Positions 35,535 to 45,246 of a stretch of DNA of 64,000 bases are shown piece after piece; positions within the stretch are counted from its first letter, which is position 1, and each line of letters starts with the position of its first letter. A model generated the notes under the pieces. The model saw only the letters and a list, made by a program, of their open reading frames with translations, was not told the DNA's origin and did no database searches. The stretch is from Sphingobacteriales bacterium (GTDB lineage Bacteria; Bacteroidota; Bacteroidia; Chitinophagales; Chitinophagaceae). The position numbers and the translations under genes are program-made. Location: assembly GCA_004144175.1 (NCBI GenBank), contig SEFT01000009.1:62001-126000 (forward strand), in the 5' to 3' direction.

Positions 35535-36260
35535 TCAGGATATTCTCTTATCACCGCAAGCTTCTACCCACTTGTTTTTGCCGCAAGTATGGCAAACTTG
35601 TGATCCAGTCTTTTCAATCTCAGCAGTATGTCCACAGTGTACGCATGAGTACATACCAGGTTTCTGTATCTGGCTGGTGCATTTTTCCAACGATTCGGGT
35701 AAGATCGGTAAGCCCGGCTTAACGCTATCGTCAGGATAATAAAATACGCTTAGCTCACCCGAAGTCTCCAGGTAGGCGCGGCGTATCTGGCCCAGCTGAG
35801 AGACGTTCAATACACGCAGGCCCGACAAAAATTCGTCCAGTGCAATGGGTTCTTTCTGAAAATTGCCCCAGCAAAAGATGCCATCCTCTATCAGGCAAAC
35901 GGGTTTTCCTTCCACCAGCCGGTTGAAGCGACTGCTCTTATCGCCCAGGTAAACGACAAAACGGTAAAGGCCAACAACTGTAAGGAAAACAAAAATGGCG
36001 GGCAGCAGGCCTACGTCCTTATAAAACATAGGGTCGCCCGATGCTGAGCCCAGTGTAAGAATGATAACCAGCTCGAAAATAGATAGTTGCTTTACGCCCC
36101 GCTTACCTAGTAGCCTAAGGCTAACCAGTACTACTACAAACATTATCAAGGCGCGAAACAGTACCTCGGGCAGGAAGGAATGGTCTTCCTGACCAAAGAG
36201 AAGACTCTTCGTATCGAATGGAGCTGATATGTCTAGTAGTAAATACACCAACATAGTCAT
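35535..36260 (-). CDS. DUF421 (YetF/YcaP-type) membrane protein with C-terminal zinc ribbon
   Basis: The 241-residue protein has three N-terminal membrane helices, then the DUF421 cytoplasmic domain (RVLGKRGVKQLSIFELVIILTLGSASG; NRLVEGKPVCLIEDG; LRVLNVSQLGQIRRAYLETSGELSVFYYPDD). After residue 205 come two CxxC pairs (YSCVHCGH ... VCHTCGK), a zinc-ribbon or rubredoxin-like knuckle that most family members lack. Function unknown; the family includes spore-germination and stress proteins. The start may be M1 (36260) or M3. Confidence 0.88.
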   Translation of the reverse strand: MTMLVYLLLDISAPFDTKSLLFGQEDHSFLPEVLFRALIMFVVVLVSLRLLGKRGVKQLSIFELVIILTLGSASGDPMFYKDVGLLPAIFVFLTVVGLYRFVVYLGDKSSRFNRLVEGKPVCLIEDGIFCWGNFQKEPIALDEFLSGLRVLNVSQLGQIRRAYLETSGELSVFYYPDDSVKPGLPILPESLEKCTSQIQKPGMYSCVHCGHTAEIEKTGSQVCHTCGKNKWVEACGDKRIS

Positions 36261-36300
36261 CTTAAAATGATGCCAATGGCGGAGGCTGCATGATGCACGG

Positions 36301-36332
36301 AAAAAAGCGGAGCTTTAATAAGCTCCGCTTTA
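36301..36332 (-). terminator. Terminator of the 36384 lipoprotein gene
   Basis: The stem aaagcggagctt/aagctccgcttt with loop taat is followed on the minus strand by a U-run. Confidence 0.87.
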
Positions 36333-36383
36333 TGGGCTTTCCCATCTTCAACTTCAAATAAACAATGTGTGAGGTATGAGTGC

Positions 36384-37190
36384 TTAGTTTATGTTGATAC
36401 TGCTAACGATCGCCTGCTCTTTTATAAATACATATTCTTTATTAGAAAATGAGCGGATAGTCATCTTTATCGGCAACACTTCCAGGTAAGCTGTTTTATC
36501 CGATATTGCAGGCAGGCTGCTAAGGTCTGATGCAGAAATGGTCACCGACCCTGCGTTGGCTGCGTAGCTCTTTATCACCTGCTTGCTATTGGTTATGATA
36601 GCTACATACACCGAGTCAGCATTCTTAACCGTATTAGAATTAAAATTGAAAGAGATACCGTTAGCTTTTGTAATGGAGGATGGCAGTGTTTCGGTGTACG
36701 ATGGGAAATTGCTACCAAAGTTGTAGCTAAAGGCAGGGATACCAGTGCTGCTGTTACCGGCCACATTCCAGCTGGCGCCGCCGTCCATGTCCATGTCCGA
36801 TGGTGTCATCCCTGCGGTAGCCATCTTATTGTAGCTGTTATTCGTCTGCTTTTCCAGGTTCACGCTGTTCAGGGTTACGGTTCCGCCATCTACTATATTG
36901 CTGCGGGAGCCATCATAAAGTATAGCAGTTCCTATTTCTGATGCTACATCTACGTTGATGCCCATTTGCTCTACTTTATACTTCATGCTGATAGCGATCA
37001 GCGCTCCATCCACACCGGCTATGGTTGGCGCGTAAGGTGTAGGCCCGGTGCTGGTCTTGGGCGTATCAATCTTAGGTACATCGGGGTTCACGGCATCCTT
37101 TGCTTTATCGCAGGAGGCAATACTAAACATCAGAGCAATGGCCGAAGCGGCAGTTAAGGCGATCTTTTTCATACTATTGATTTTTTTCAT
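36384..37190 (-). CDS. Lipoprotein of unknown function
   Basis: The 268-residue protein has a lipoprotein signal (MKKIALTAASAIALMFSIASC) and a Pro/Thr-rich linker (PDVPKIDTPKTSTGPTPYAP), then a beta-rich domain with many Ser, Asn and Ala residues, perhaps an immunoglobulin-like surface domain. Either M1 (37190) or M7 can be the start. No enzyme motif. A single-gene unit between two terminated neighbours. Confidence 0.75.
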   Translation of the reverse strand: MKKINSMKKIALTAASAIALMFSIASCDKAKDAVNPDVPKIDTPKTSTGPTPYAPTIAGVDGALIAISMKYKVEQMGINVDVASEIGTAILYDGSRSNIVDGGTVTLNSVNLEKQTNNSYNKMATAGMTPSDMDMDGGASWNVAGNSSTGIPAFSYNFGSNFPSYTETLPSSITKANGISFNFNSNTVKNADSVYVAIITNSKQVIKSYAANAGSVTISASDLSSLPAISDKTAYLEVLPIKMTIRSFSNKEYVFIKEQAIVSSININ

Positions 37191-37300
37191 TTGGCTGAAT
37201 ACATATGCGCAGCCAATGACACAAAAGTATGAGTGATGAAAAGGGTAGAAAATACAGTGGTGCGGGTATTTTGTATGCGTACTGGTACGGATGCGCAGGG

Positions 37301-37960
37301 CTAGATCAATTCGTTTTCCATAGCATACTTCAGCAGGCCTACGATGCTCTTGCTACTGGTTTTGCGGAGCATGTTCTTCCGGTGGGTTTCTACGGTACGC
37401 TCGCTGATGAACAGTGTATTAGCAATTTCGGCATTGCTGTATTCCTGTGCTATCAGCTTCAGTATCTCTACTTCCCGCTCGGTAAGCCTGGGGCTTTCGG
37501 CCTGCTCAATCTTGCGCTGCTGCTTTACTACCAGTGTAGTTATTTTCTCCGATACTTCTGACGAGAAGTAAAGCTTACCCGCCGATACAGCCCTGATGGC
37601 ATCCAGCAGTTCGCGGTCATTAATATTCTTCAGCAAATATCCCGATACGCCCGCCTCTATCATCTCCATAATATGGCCTGCATCGTCGTGCATCGATAGT
37701 ACAATGACATGGATAGACGGATAAAACTCTTTGATGCGGCAGGTGAGCTCAAAGCCATTGAGGCCCGGCATATTAATGTCGACCAATGCTACATCCGGCC
37801 TGGTCTGTGCAAGTTCATCGAACAGGCTTTGGCCGTTGTCATAAAGGCCGGCAATATCCAGCTCTTTTTGCTTTTGCAACAGCGCTTTGAGCCCGCTGAG
37901 CAGTATATGATGGTCATCTGCTACAACTATTCTGGTCTTAGTCATGGATAATCCGCTCAT
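37301..37960 (-). CDS. NarL/FixJ-family response regulator
   Basis: The 219-residue protein has a receiver domain with acidic pair VVADDHH, phospho-acceptor Asp61 (ALVDINMPG), switch residue in VLSMHDD and Lys in LLKNIND, and a LuxR-type helix-turn-helix (LTEREVEILKLIAQEYSNAEIANTLFISERTVETH). No sensor kinase lies nearby. A second possible start is M6. The gene stands alone between the lipoprotein and mfd; targets unknown. Confidence 0.94.
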   Translation of the reverse strand: MSGLSMTKTRIVVADDHHILLSGLKALLQKQKELDIAGLYDNGQSLFDELAQTRPDVALVDINMPGLNGFELTCRIKEFYPSIHVIVLSMHDDAGHIMEMIEAGVSGYLLKNINDRELLDAIRAVSAGKLYFSSEVSEKITTLVVKQQRKIEQAESPRLTEREVEILKLIAQEYSNAEIANTLFISERTVETHRKNMLRKTSSKSIVGLLKYAMENELI

Positions 37961-38046
37961 TATATTGAAATATACTGCAAAGTATATAAAGATGCAAGAG
38001 GCAGGATGCGTTATAACAAGGGAATACGATGCGTAGAAATACGCAA

Positions 38047-41000
38047 TTATGCTTCTTTATTGCGCGAGGTGGCTATACCATCGAGGAACCAATGCACATC
38101 ACTCATGTTCTTCATCCTATCAACCAACAGCATAAAGTTCTTGCCCACTTGTTTCAGCTTGGCATTCTTCGTGCGGGTCTGTATGTAGCTCATTATGTGG
38201 TTGAAGGTATCCGACTCGAAATAAGGTGAGTCCGGATTACTTACAAAGTATAGCCTCAGCTGCTCGTTCTTCAGTATCAGCTTTTCAAAACCCAGCTCGC
38301 AGGCTACGCTGCGGCATTTGATGGTAGTAAAGAGTTCTTCTACCTGCGCCGGTATAGGGCCAAAGCGGTCTTTCAGGTCTTGTGAGAATATCTCCAGTTC
38401 CTGCTCGTCGTCTATATTATCCAGCTGCGTATATAGCGAAAGGCGTTCGGTAATGCTTTCCACATAGCTATCCGGTATCAGTATCTCCAGGTCAGTATCT
38501 ATAGTACAGTCGCTTACAAAATCTTTCTTACGCTCCAGCTCTTCAGAGAATACATCTTTAAAGTCGGTCGTCTTCAGCTCGCGTATGGCTTCGTCCAATA
38601 TCTTCTGGTACATCTCAAAGCCTATCTCGGCTATGAATCCGCTCTGCTCACCACCCAGCATATTACCTGCCCCGCGGATGTCCAGGTCGCGCATCGCTAT
38701 CTGGAAGCCGCTGCCCAGCTCATTGAATTGCTCCAGTGTTTGCAGGCGCTTGCGGCTGTCGTTGGGTAAAGTGCTCATTGGCGGAGCCAGCAAGTAGCAG
38801 AAGGCTTTCTTATTGCTACGGCCTACACGCCCGCGCAATTGGTGCAGATCGCTAAGGCCAAACTGGTGTGCGTTATTGATGATGATCGTATTGGCATTCG
38901 GTATGTCCACCCCGCTTTCTACGATGTTGGTACAGCAGATCACGTCATACTCATGGGCCATAAAGCCCAGCAGCGCTTCCTCCAGCTTATGTCCTTCCAT
39001 CTGGCCGTGTGCCATGCCTATCTCCAGGTCGGGGCACAGGTTGCGCAGCAGGGTTACCATTTCGGGCAGGCTTTGTACGCGGTTGTGTATGAAGTAGACC
39101 TGGCCGCCCCGCTCTGTCTCATAATATATAGCATCGCGTATTACATACTCATCAAACACCAGTACCTCGGTATGCACCGGCTGGCGGTTGGGCGGCGGGG
39201 TATTCATGATGCTCAGATCGCGGGCATTCATCAGCGAGAACTGCAGCGTACGTGGTATTGGCGTGGCTGTCAGTGTCAGCGTATCTACGCTGGCTTTAAA
39301 CTCACGCAGCTTTTCCTTTGCCGCTACCCCAAACTTTTGCTCCTCATCTATAATGAGTATACCAATGTCTTTAAACTTAACGTCCTTACCCAATATGGCG
39401 TGCGTGCCTATCAGTATATCTACTTTTCCTTCTTCCACACGCTTCAGCGTTTCCTTCTTTTCTTTCGTCGATTTGAAGCGGTTGATATAGTCGACCGTAC
39501 AAGGGAAATCTTTCAAACGTTCCTTAAAAGTCTGGTAGTGCTGGAAGGCAAGGATGGTAGTAGGTACCAGTACAGCAGCCTGCTTACTATCGCAAACGGT
39601 TTTGAAGGCAGCGCGTATGGCCACCTCTGTTTTACCAAAGCCTACATCGCCGCAGACCAGGCGGTCCATTGGCGATGGCGCTTCCATATCGCGCTTCACA
39701 TCGGCAGTAGCCTTGCTCTGGTCGGGGGTGTCTTCATAAAAGAACGATGCTTCTAGCTCGGTTTGCAGGTAGCTATCGGGGGTATGCGCAAAGCCCTGTG
39801 ATGCTTTCCGCTTGGCGTACAGTTTTATCAGGTCGGTGGCTATGTCTTTTACCTGCTTCTTGGTCTTGTTCTTCAGCTTCTCCCAAGCATCGCTACCCAG
39901 CTTGTTCACGCGTGGCTGGGTACCTTCCTTACCTGTATACTTGCTGATCTTGTGCAACGAGTTGATGTTGACATACAGCACGTCGTTATCGCGGTACAGT
40001 ATGCGGACCGCCTCCTGCATGTTACCATTCACCTCTATCTTTTGCAAACCACTATACACACCTACACCGTGGTCTATATGCGTTACAAAGTCGCCGGGGG
40101 TAAGCTCGCGCAGGGCGCGTATGGTCAACGCCTTACCTTTTGAGTAAGCCTGCTTTACCTTATACTTATGATAACGCTGGAATATCTGGTGATCGGTGTA
40201 ACACAGTACTTTCTTCTCATGGTCGATAAAGCCTTTGCTGATAGCAACGGGTATCGGCACAAAGTTGAACTGTGCATTCAGGTCTTCGAAAACGCTGCGC
40301 AGCCTTTCGAGCTGCTTGGGGTTCTCGGCAAATATGTATGGTGTATACTGAGCAACGCTGCGTTTCTGCAGATCCTCAATCAGCATATTGAACTGGCGGT
40401 TGAAGACCGGCTGCTCTTCGGTAGTAAACTGAAATGTAGCCACATCATCCTCCACGATCCGCTCCAGCGAATGGTTGTACCACTCTATCAGGTGCCGCTT
40501 CTTTAATAACGACAACCAATTTTCGGTGGTCTCAAAGTCTTCACGCGAAAGCTCTTTCAGCCATTCTTCCTCATGGTCTACGGCTACCTGGTTTATCTGT
40601 ACTTTTTCGGGCAGGTCTACTTCCATCTTACCTAAGCGCCCCATTGTAAAGTCAAGGTCTTTGACCCAAACTATTGTATTAGCAGGCAGGTAGTCAAAGA
40701 GCGATATCTTTTCTTTAGTATCAAATTTCGTTTCGATATTCGGAAGTATGGATACCTGCAACAGCTTACGCTCCGACAGCTGTGTTTCGGGATTGAAGAT
40801 GCGGATGCTATCCACCTCATCGCCAAACAGCTCTATGCGGTAAGGATGCTCATTACCAAAGGAATAAATATCCAATATACCACCACGCATGGCAAACTGG
40901 CCGGGTTCGTACACAAAGTCTTCGCGGCGGAAGCCCAGGCTTACAAACTGTTCCATCAGCGCTTCTACCTTCAGGTTCTCGCCTACTTTGATGCTGATGG

Positions 41001-41433
41001 TATTACCGGAAAGTGTGGATGGATTCACTACTTTTTCAAATAGTGCCTCGGGGTACGTTACCAGCACTTTTTTGTGCGGGTTGTTGCCGCCAAAGCGTGC
41101 GAGCGCTTCGGTACGCAGCATTACGTGGCTGCTATTCAACTCGTTATAATGCCCGGCCCTTTTGAAAGAATCCGGGAAAAAGCTGATATCTAACGCGTTA
41201 GTGATCTGCTCCAGATCGTTATGGAAATATGCCGCTTCCTCTTTTTCATTCAGGATGAACACATGGTTGGCATCCGAAGATTGCCAGATGGCGGCTGCAA
41301 TAAAGTTGACGGAAGAACCGCGAAGGTTATCTAGATAAGCGCGGACCTTTGTGTCAGGCAATGAGATACCGGCCGCTAATTGTTTTAGGCGGAGGTCATT
41401 CTGATAAAGTCCCAGCAGCACTTGCAGGTTCAT
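38047..41433 (-). CDS. mfd: Transcription-repair coupling factor
   Basis: The 1128-residue protein displaces stalled RNA polymerase and recruits UvrA. It has the UvrB-like N-terminal region, the CarD-like RNA-polymerase-interacting domain (GDFVTHIDHGVGVYSGLQKIEVNG), a RecG-like translocase with Walker A CGDVGFGKTEVA, DEEQ, TATPIPRTL and NIVESGVDIPNANTI, the translocation motif, and the C-terminal D7 domain. A -7-like box ends only 7 nt before the start codon. Confidence 0.97.
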   Translation of the reverse strand: MNLQVLLGLYQNDLRLKQLAAGISLPDTKVRAYLDNLRGSSVNFIAAAIWQSSDANHVFILNEKEEAAYFHNDLEQITNALDISFFPDSFKRAGHYNELNSSHVMLRTEALARFGGNNPHKKVLVTYPEALFEKVVNPSTLSGNTISIKVGENLKVEALMEQFVSLGFRREDFVYEPGQFAMRGGILDIYSFGNEHPYRIELFGDEVDSIRIFNPETQLSERKLLQVSILPNIETKFDTKEKISLFDYLPANTIVWVKDLDFTMGRLGKMEVDLPEKVQINQVAVDHEEEWLKELSREDFETTENWLSLLKKRHLIEWYNHSLERIVEDDVATFQFTTEEQPVFNRQFNMLIEDLQKRSVAQYTPYIFAENPKQLERLRSVFEDLNAQFNFVPIPVAISKGFIDHEKKVLCYTDHQIFQRYHKYKVKQAYSKGKALTIRALRELTPGDFVTHIDHGVGVYSGLQKIEVNGNMQEAVRILYRDNDVLYVNINSLHKISKYTGKEGTQPRVNKLGSDAWEKLKNKTKKQVKDIATDLIKLYAKRKASQGFAHTPDSYLQTELEASFFYEDTPDQSKATADVKRDMEAPSPMDRLVCGDVGFGKTEVAIRAAFKTVCDSKQAAVLVPTTILAFQHYQTFKERLKDFPCTVDYINRFKSTKEKKETLKRVEEGKVDILIGTHAILGKDVKFKDIGILIIDEEQKFGVAAKEKLREFKASVDTLTLTATPIPRTLQFSLMNARDLSIMNTPPPNRQPVHTEVLVFDEYVIRDAIYYETERGGQVYFIHNRVQSLPEMVTLLRNLCPDLEIGMAHGQMEGHKLEEALLGFMAHEYDVICCTNIVESGVDIPNANTIIINNAHQFGLSDLHQLRGRVGRSNKKAFCYLLAPPMSTLPNDSRKRLQTLEQFNELGSGFQIAMRDLDIRGAGNMLGGEQSGFIAEIGFEMYQKILDEAIRELKTTDFKDVFSEELERKKDFVSDCTIDTDLEILIPDSYVESITERLSLYTQLDNIDDEQELEIFSQDLKDRFGPIPAQVEELFTTIKCRSVACELGFEKLILKNEQLRLYFVSNPDSPYFESDTFNHIMSYIQTRTKNAKLKQVGKNFMLLVDRMKNMSDVHWFLDGIATSRNKEA

Positions 41434-41440
41434 GCGGCTG

Positions 41441-41448
41441 CAAATTTA
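41441..41448 (-). promoter_or_regulatory. -7 promoter box of mfd
   Basis: TAAATTTG on the minus strand matches TAnnTTTG and ends 7 nt before the ATG, so the mRNA may be leaderless. No -33 TTTG is seen. Confidence 0.45.
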
Positions 41449-41498
41449 CGTAAGCGCGGTTTAATTTTGAGCACAAATTATATCCGTAAGCAGACGCT

Positions 41499-42377
41499 CT
41501 AGATATTTTTAGCGTCTCTGAAGCGGAATACCGGGATAACTAAAAGAACGATAATCGCATATAAGAATATACCAATGATAATGCCTTTTGCTATAGCGCC
41601 TACCAACGATACTTTTGTTTTAACCGGAATGATGATGTCATCTACTACGTGAAGTGTAGTGGGGACACTTCTTCTCCTTTCCAGTTCCTGTTTCTTTTTG
41701 TATAATTCGTACGATGATTCAAAAATTGAATTTGTCCCCTTGTCGCCGTCTTGTGCGCTTTCGCCGCCGATGTCGCCAATCGAATTCATTTTTCGTTCCA
41801 GGCTGTCTATATGCGCCAACTGCCTGTCTATAAAGTTTAGCTCATCCTGAATTTCCTTTGCTTTGAGCGCCTTACGGTTTGCAAGATACTGGGTACCCGT
41901 TTCCAGAAATTCAACCAACCTGTCTTGTATCATGATCATACCGGTGCTATCGCTGGCAACAATTGTAACCATAAAAGGTATCTTATCCGTATTCAGGTCC
42001 TCGGTCAGTTCCTGGCCCAGTATATTCTTGCCTTTTATTTCCCGGAGCCGTTTTGCTTCTTCCGGCTTAATACCCAATAGCAGACTGACCGTCTGATGCT
42101 GATTATCGCGTACCAATTCGTTCAATTTCTCTATTCTGTCGCCATATATCTTTCTTGTAAGATCATCGTACATCACCGTGAAGGTTCCTGTATAAACCGT
42201 TTTTTTAGAAATGCTAGATGCGACAAAAAAGGCGAGTGGTAAGAGAAGGCATAGAAGAAACAGTCCGATGTTCTTCTTTATATTTAGAATAATAGCACGA
42301 AATATATGCACTACCAGGTAATAGGTAGATTCGATGAAGTTATTATTATTATTACTTTCCTCAAAGGATTGGTTCAT
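41499..42377 (-). CDS. Wzz-like polysaccharide chain-length protein
   Basis: The 292-residue protein has two membrane helices (about residues 38-56 and 261-285) around a coiled-coil periplasmic domain (FIDRQLAHIDSLERKMNSIG; YKKKQELERRR), the layout of Wzz/PCP co-polymerases that set O-antigen or capsule chain length. The N-terminus holds an Asn run from AAT codons. No kinase domain is attached. It stands at the edge of the polysaccharide genes, divergent from the nucleotidyltransferase gene. Confidence 0.75.
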   Translation of the reverse strand: MNQSFEESNNNNNFIESTYYLVVHIFRAIILNIKKNIGLFLLCLLLPLAFFVASSISKKTVYTGTFTVMYDDLTRKIYGDRIEKLNELVRDNQHQTVSLLLGIKPEEAKRLREIKGKNILGQELTEDLNTDKIPFMVTIVASDSTGMIMIQDRLVEFLETGTQYLANRKALKAKEIQDELNFIDRQLAHIDSLERKMNSIGDIGGESAQDGDKGTNSIFESSYELYKKKQELERRRSVPTTLHVVDDIIIPVKTKVSLVGAIAKGIIIGIFLYAIIVLLVIPVFRFRDAKNI

Positions 42378-42547
42378 AAGGGAGCAATTTGATAAAAAGA
42401 CAGATACAGGATATCGTAAAAATTACCGCAAACTTACAATTACAAAATCAAATAATTCTTACATTTACAGTACCTATTGTTCGAAACTATATTCTCCTAC
42501 AACAATTTTCGCGCCGTTTATCTATGCTATAGACAAAAAACTATAGT

Positions 42548-43546
42548 ATGAATCAACAAGTTGGCTATGCTATTTTAAAGGCAGTCAGCTACTTTCATGT
42601 GTTCCGATACCCGCTGACTGCGGATGAGATATGGAAGTACCTGCCTTTAAGTTGCAATAAATCGGTATTCAGAAATACACTGCTTGAACTGGCGGGTACA
42701 GGCATTTTATTTGAGGTCGATAACTATTATTCACTTTCAAATGACGCATCATTAGCCGACAGGCGCAATGATGGATATGACCTGGCGCAAAGACGCATCC
42801 GAAGGGCACAGGCCATTGCCAGATTTCTGGGAAACTTTCCTTTTGTAAACACAGTCCTCATATCAGGTTCATTATCGAAAGATTTTGCGCTGGCAGACAG
42901 CGACCTTGACTTTCTGATCATAACAGAGACCGATCGTTTGTGGATAGCCCGCAGTCTGATGCATCTGTTCAAAAAACTAACTTTTTTGACGGGGTCGCAA
43001 CATTCTTTTTGCATGAACTACTATATTAGTACGACACATGCTGAAATCATAAACAAGAATATTTTTACCGCTACAGAACTGATTACCCTGAAGCCTGCAT
43101 TTATCGGTAGTGGTCTGGCGTTACTACAGTCGCTAAATGAAACATGGGTAAAGAGAATACTACCTAATGCCGACTTTACCGACCCACTGCCGGGAAGTAC
43201 CTATAAGAAAGGATGGATGGCAAAAGCCGCGGAAACAATATTGAACCGAACAGGCGCTACCAGGCTAAATAACTTCCTGTACCGGCTCACCTACAATAAG
43301 TGGGTGAAGAAATGGACCCGGAAAAACTATGACCTGGATATATGCCGGCAGTCGATAGGATATAACTTTAATGCGCCGATAAATTGTCCTAAAAACTATC
43401 CGGACAAAATATTGACTACATCTGATAGTATCTATACAAAAGCCAAAACTGAATTTGACACGATACTTAAGAAGAGAATGAGGGCAAAAGAAATATTATT
43501 TGAACAACAGAACGGCACGGTAAAACGACATGATAAAAGAGCATAA
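42548..43546 (+). CDS. Nucleotidyltransferase-domain protein
   Basis: The 332-residue protein has an N-terminal winged-helix-like part (FRYPLTADEIWKYLPL...) and a nucleotidyltransferase site with GSLSKDFALADSDLDFLII, the GSx10DxD pattern of the DNA polymerase beta superfamily. A large C-terminal helical part follows. Such proteins often stand in surface-polysaccharide clusters of Bacteroidota; the substrate is unknown. Its 3' end overlaps the methyltransferase gene by 17 nt, so the two are probably translated from one mRNA. Confidence 0.82.
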   Translation: MNQQVGYAILKAVSYFHVFRYPLTADEIWKYLPLSCNKSVFRNTLLELAGTGILFEVDNYYSLSNDASLADRRNDGYDLAQRRIRRAQAIARFLGNFPFVNTVLISGSLSKDFALADSDLDFLIITETDRLWIARSLMHLFKKLTFLTGSQHSFCMNYYISTTHAEIINKNIFTATELITLKPAFIGSGLALLQSLNETWVKRILPNADFTDPLPGSTYKKGWMAKAAETILNRTGATRLNNFLYRLTYNKWVKKWTRKNYDLDICRQSIGYNFNAPINCPKNYPDKILTTSDSIYTKAKTEFDTILKKRMRAKEILFEQQNGTVKRHDKRA

Positions 43547-44342
43547 GCCATACTATAAAGAAGTTGGCGAGTATTACGACCAGGATGCACCGCAGTTTGA
43601 GCACAGGTACTGGGAGAATAAAACACTCCAAACCATAAGGCAAAGCTTCAGAGAGGAGACGGAGGCACAGCAGTTTGGAGATAATATATTGGAGGTTGGC
43701 TTTGGCCCGGGGGTCGATATCATTTACTTCGCGAAAAAATATCCGCAGAAGAAAGTCTCCGGCATCGACATTTCTGATGGTATGCACCAACATGCGCAAT
43801 CGCAGGTAGAAGCTAATAAGCTAACCAATACCAGACTGGAAGTAGGCAGTGTGGAGGATATCAAAGAGCTATTCCCGAGGCAAAAATTTGATCTTATCTA
43901 TGTTTATTTTGGCGCGCTCAATACGGTATCAGACCTACATCTTGCGGCAGAACTGTTGAAAGATGTGCTATCTGCCGATGGAAAGCTTGTTATCACCGTC
44001 ATCAATAAATGGTACCTGTCGGGTATTGCCTTGCCGTTGATGAAAGGCAAAGTCTCCGTTGCATTCAGAAGATTGCAAAAGGTATGGGGGGGCTATTCAA
44101 ACACCCGCCAGCTGGAAAGCAAGTGTTATACACCGGCGGAGATCAAAAAAGCCTTTTCCTCGTTTCAGATCATTAAGCGTCGCGGGTATTCCATAGCCTA
44201 CCCCGCCTGGTATCAAAACAACATAGTGAAGAAACTAGGATCATTAGCTAATGCATTGTGGAAGCTGGACGTAATACTGAACTGTACCCCTTTCTGGAGC
44301 AAGGGGGAGTATGCGCTATATATTCTGAAGCATAGAAGGTAG
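43530..44342 (+). CDS. SAM-dependent methyltransferase
   Basis: The 270-residue class I methyltransferase has motif I ILEVGFGPGVDIIYFAKKYP (residues 52-71), the acidic residue at the end of the next strand (SGIDIS), and FDLIYVYFGALNTVSD as motif IV. It probably methylates a lipid-linked sugar or glycan. It overlaps the upstream gene by 17 nt and its own 3' end overlaps the epimerase gene by 27 nt. Confidence 0.85.
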   Translation: MIKEHKPYYKEVGEYYDQDAPQFEHRYWENKTLQTIRQSFREETEAQQFGDNILEVGFGPGVDIIYFAKKYPQKKVSGIDISDGMHQHAQSQVEANKLTNTRLEVGSVEDIKELFPRQKFDLIYVYFGALNTVSDLHLAAELLKDVLSADGKLVITVINKWYLSGIALPLMKGKVSVAFRRLQKVWGGYSNTRQLESKCYTPAEIKKAFSSFQIIKRRGYSIAYPAWYQNNIVKKLGSLANALWKLDVILNCTPFWSKGEYALYILKHRR

Positions 44343-45233
44343 GTATCTTTCTACTATTCGGGATACAGGCATCATATCTTTTTGTAATGATGCTAGCAAT
44401 TCACTGTGAATGGAAGAAAGCCATATATCGGTATTGAAGGCTTCGTTGACGGCCTTACCTAAGGCAGCCATTTCGGTGTTCGATAATTGGTGTACAGGCA
44501 ATCCGGAAACTATAGACAACTTCGTGGCCCAGTCTTGTTGAGTCATGCGTTCGGGATTGTAGATATTCAATAATCCTGATAGCTGGAAACCCAACAGCTT
44601 TTCTACTGCATTTGCAATATCCGCTACGTCAACAAAGGTCATTCTGTTTTGGCCATTTCCATATAGCGGCACTGCCTTATGCCGCGCCATATAGTTTGCA
44701 TAGTTCCACTTAAACCAGCTGCCATCGCCTATCACCCATGGCACCCGCAGCATTACCACGTTAGGATTACTTTTCTCTATCTCTTTAAGAATTGGTTTTT
44801 CCGCCTGCACATACTCTCTTGCAAAACTAACCGGCCGGGTAGGGAAAGTTTCATCGATGAATTGCTGCGGTGCATTGCCATACATCAGGCTGCCGGAGAT
44901 GTAGATCATTCTGACCGGAGTCTTCGATGATCTGACTTCATTCATTAGCCTGTTATTCTCTACAAAGCCTTTAGCGGCAACCATCATTCTGCCCCATTTA
45001 CCACCAAAGCTTGCATTGTTACGCGCTGCGTGTATCACTACATCAGGTATATATGGCAGCTTCGACAATCGTATTTTACCAATGGCTGTTTTAATAACAG
45101 TAAGCTTTGGATGCTGAGCCGTTCCTATAGGTGTCTTATGCTGCGTAGCCATTACTGTATGGCCTTCATCTAATAGCTTGTTTAATATGGCCTTGCCAAT
45201 AAACCCGCTGCCTCCAATTAATAATATATTCAT
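44316..45233 (-). CDS. NAD-dependent epimerase/dehydratase family protein
   Basis: The 305-residue extended-SDR protein starts with a Rossmann motif (ILLIGGSGFIGKAIL) and keeps the YISGSLMYGN strand. The region expected to carry the YxxxK pair reads REYVQAEKPIL, with four residues between Tyr and Lys, so activity cannot be assumed. It could be a sugar-nucleotide epimerase or reductase acting on the polysaccharide made here. It runs 13 bp upstream of the flippase gene's end on the same strand. Confidence 0.8.
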   Translation of the reverse strand: MNILLIGGSGFIGKAILNKLLDEGHTVMATQHKTPIGTAQHPKLTVIKTAIGKIRLSKLPYIPDVVIHAARNNASFGGKWGRMMVAAKGFVENNRLMNEVRSSKTPVRMIYISGSLMYGNAPQQFIDETFPTRPVSFAREYVQAEKPILKEIEKSNPNVVMLRVPWVIGDGSWFKWNYANYMARHKAVPLYGNGQNRMTFVDVADIANAVEKLLGFQLSGLLNIYNPERMTQQDWATKLSIVSGLPVHQLSNTEMAALGKAVNEAFNTDIWLSSIHSELLASLQKDMMPVSRIVERYLPSMLQNI

Positions 45234-45246
45234 TCGTAAGGTTGCT

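Noticed and set aside
42339-42353. AAT trinucleotide repeat in the Wzz-like gene as a phase-variation switch
   Set aside because: Only four AAT and one AAC codon, and triplet changes would not shift the frame; it only adds or removes Asn residues.
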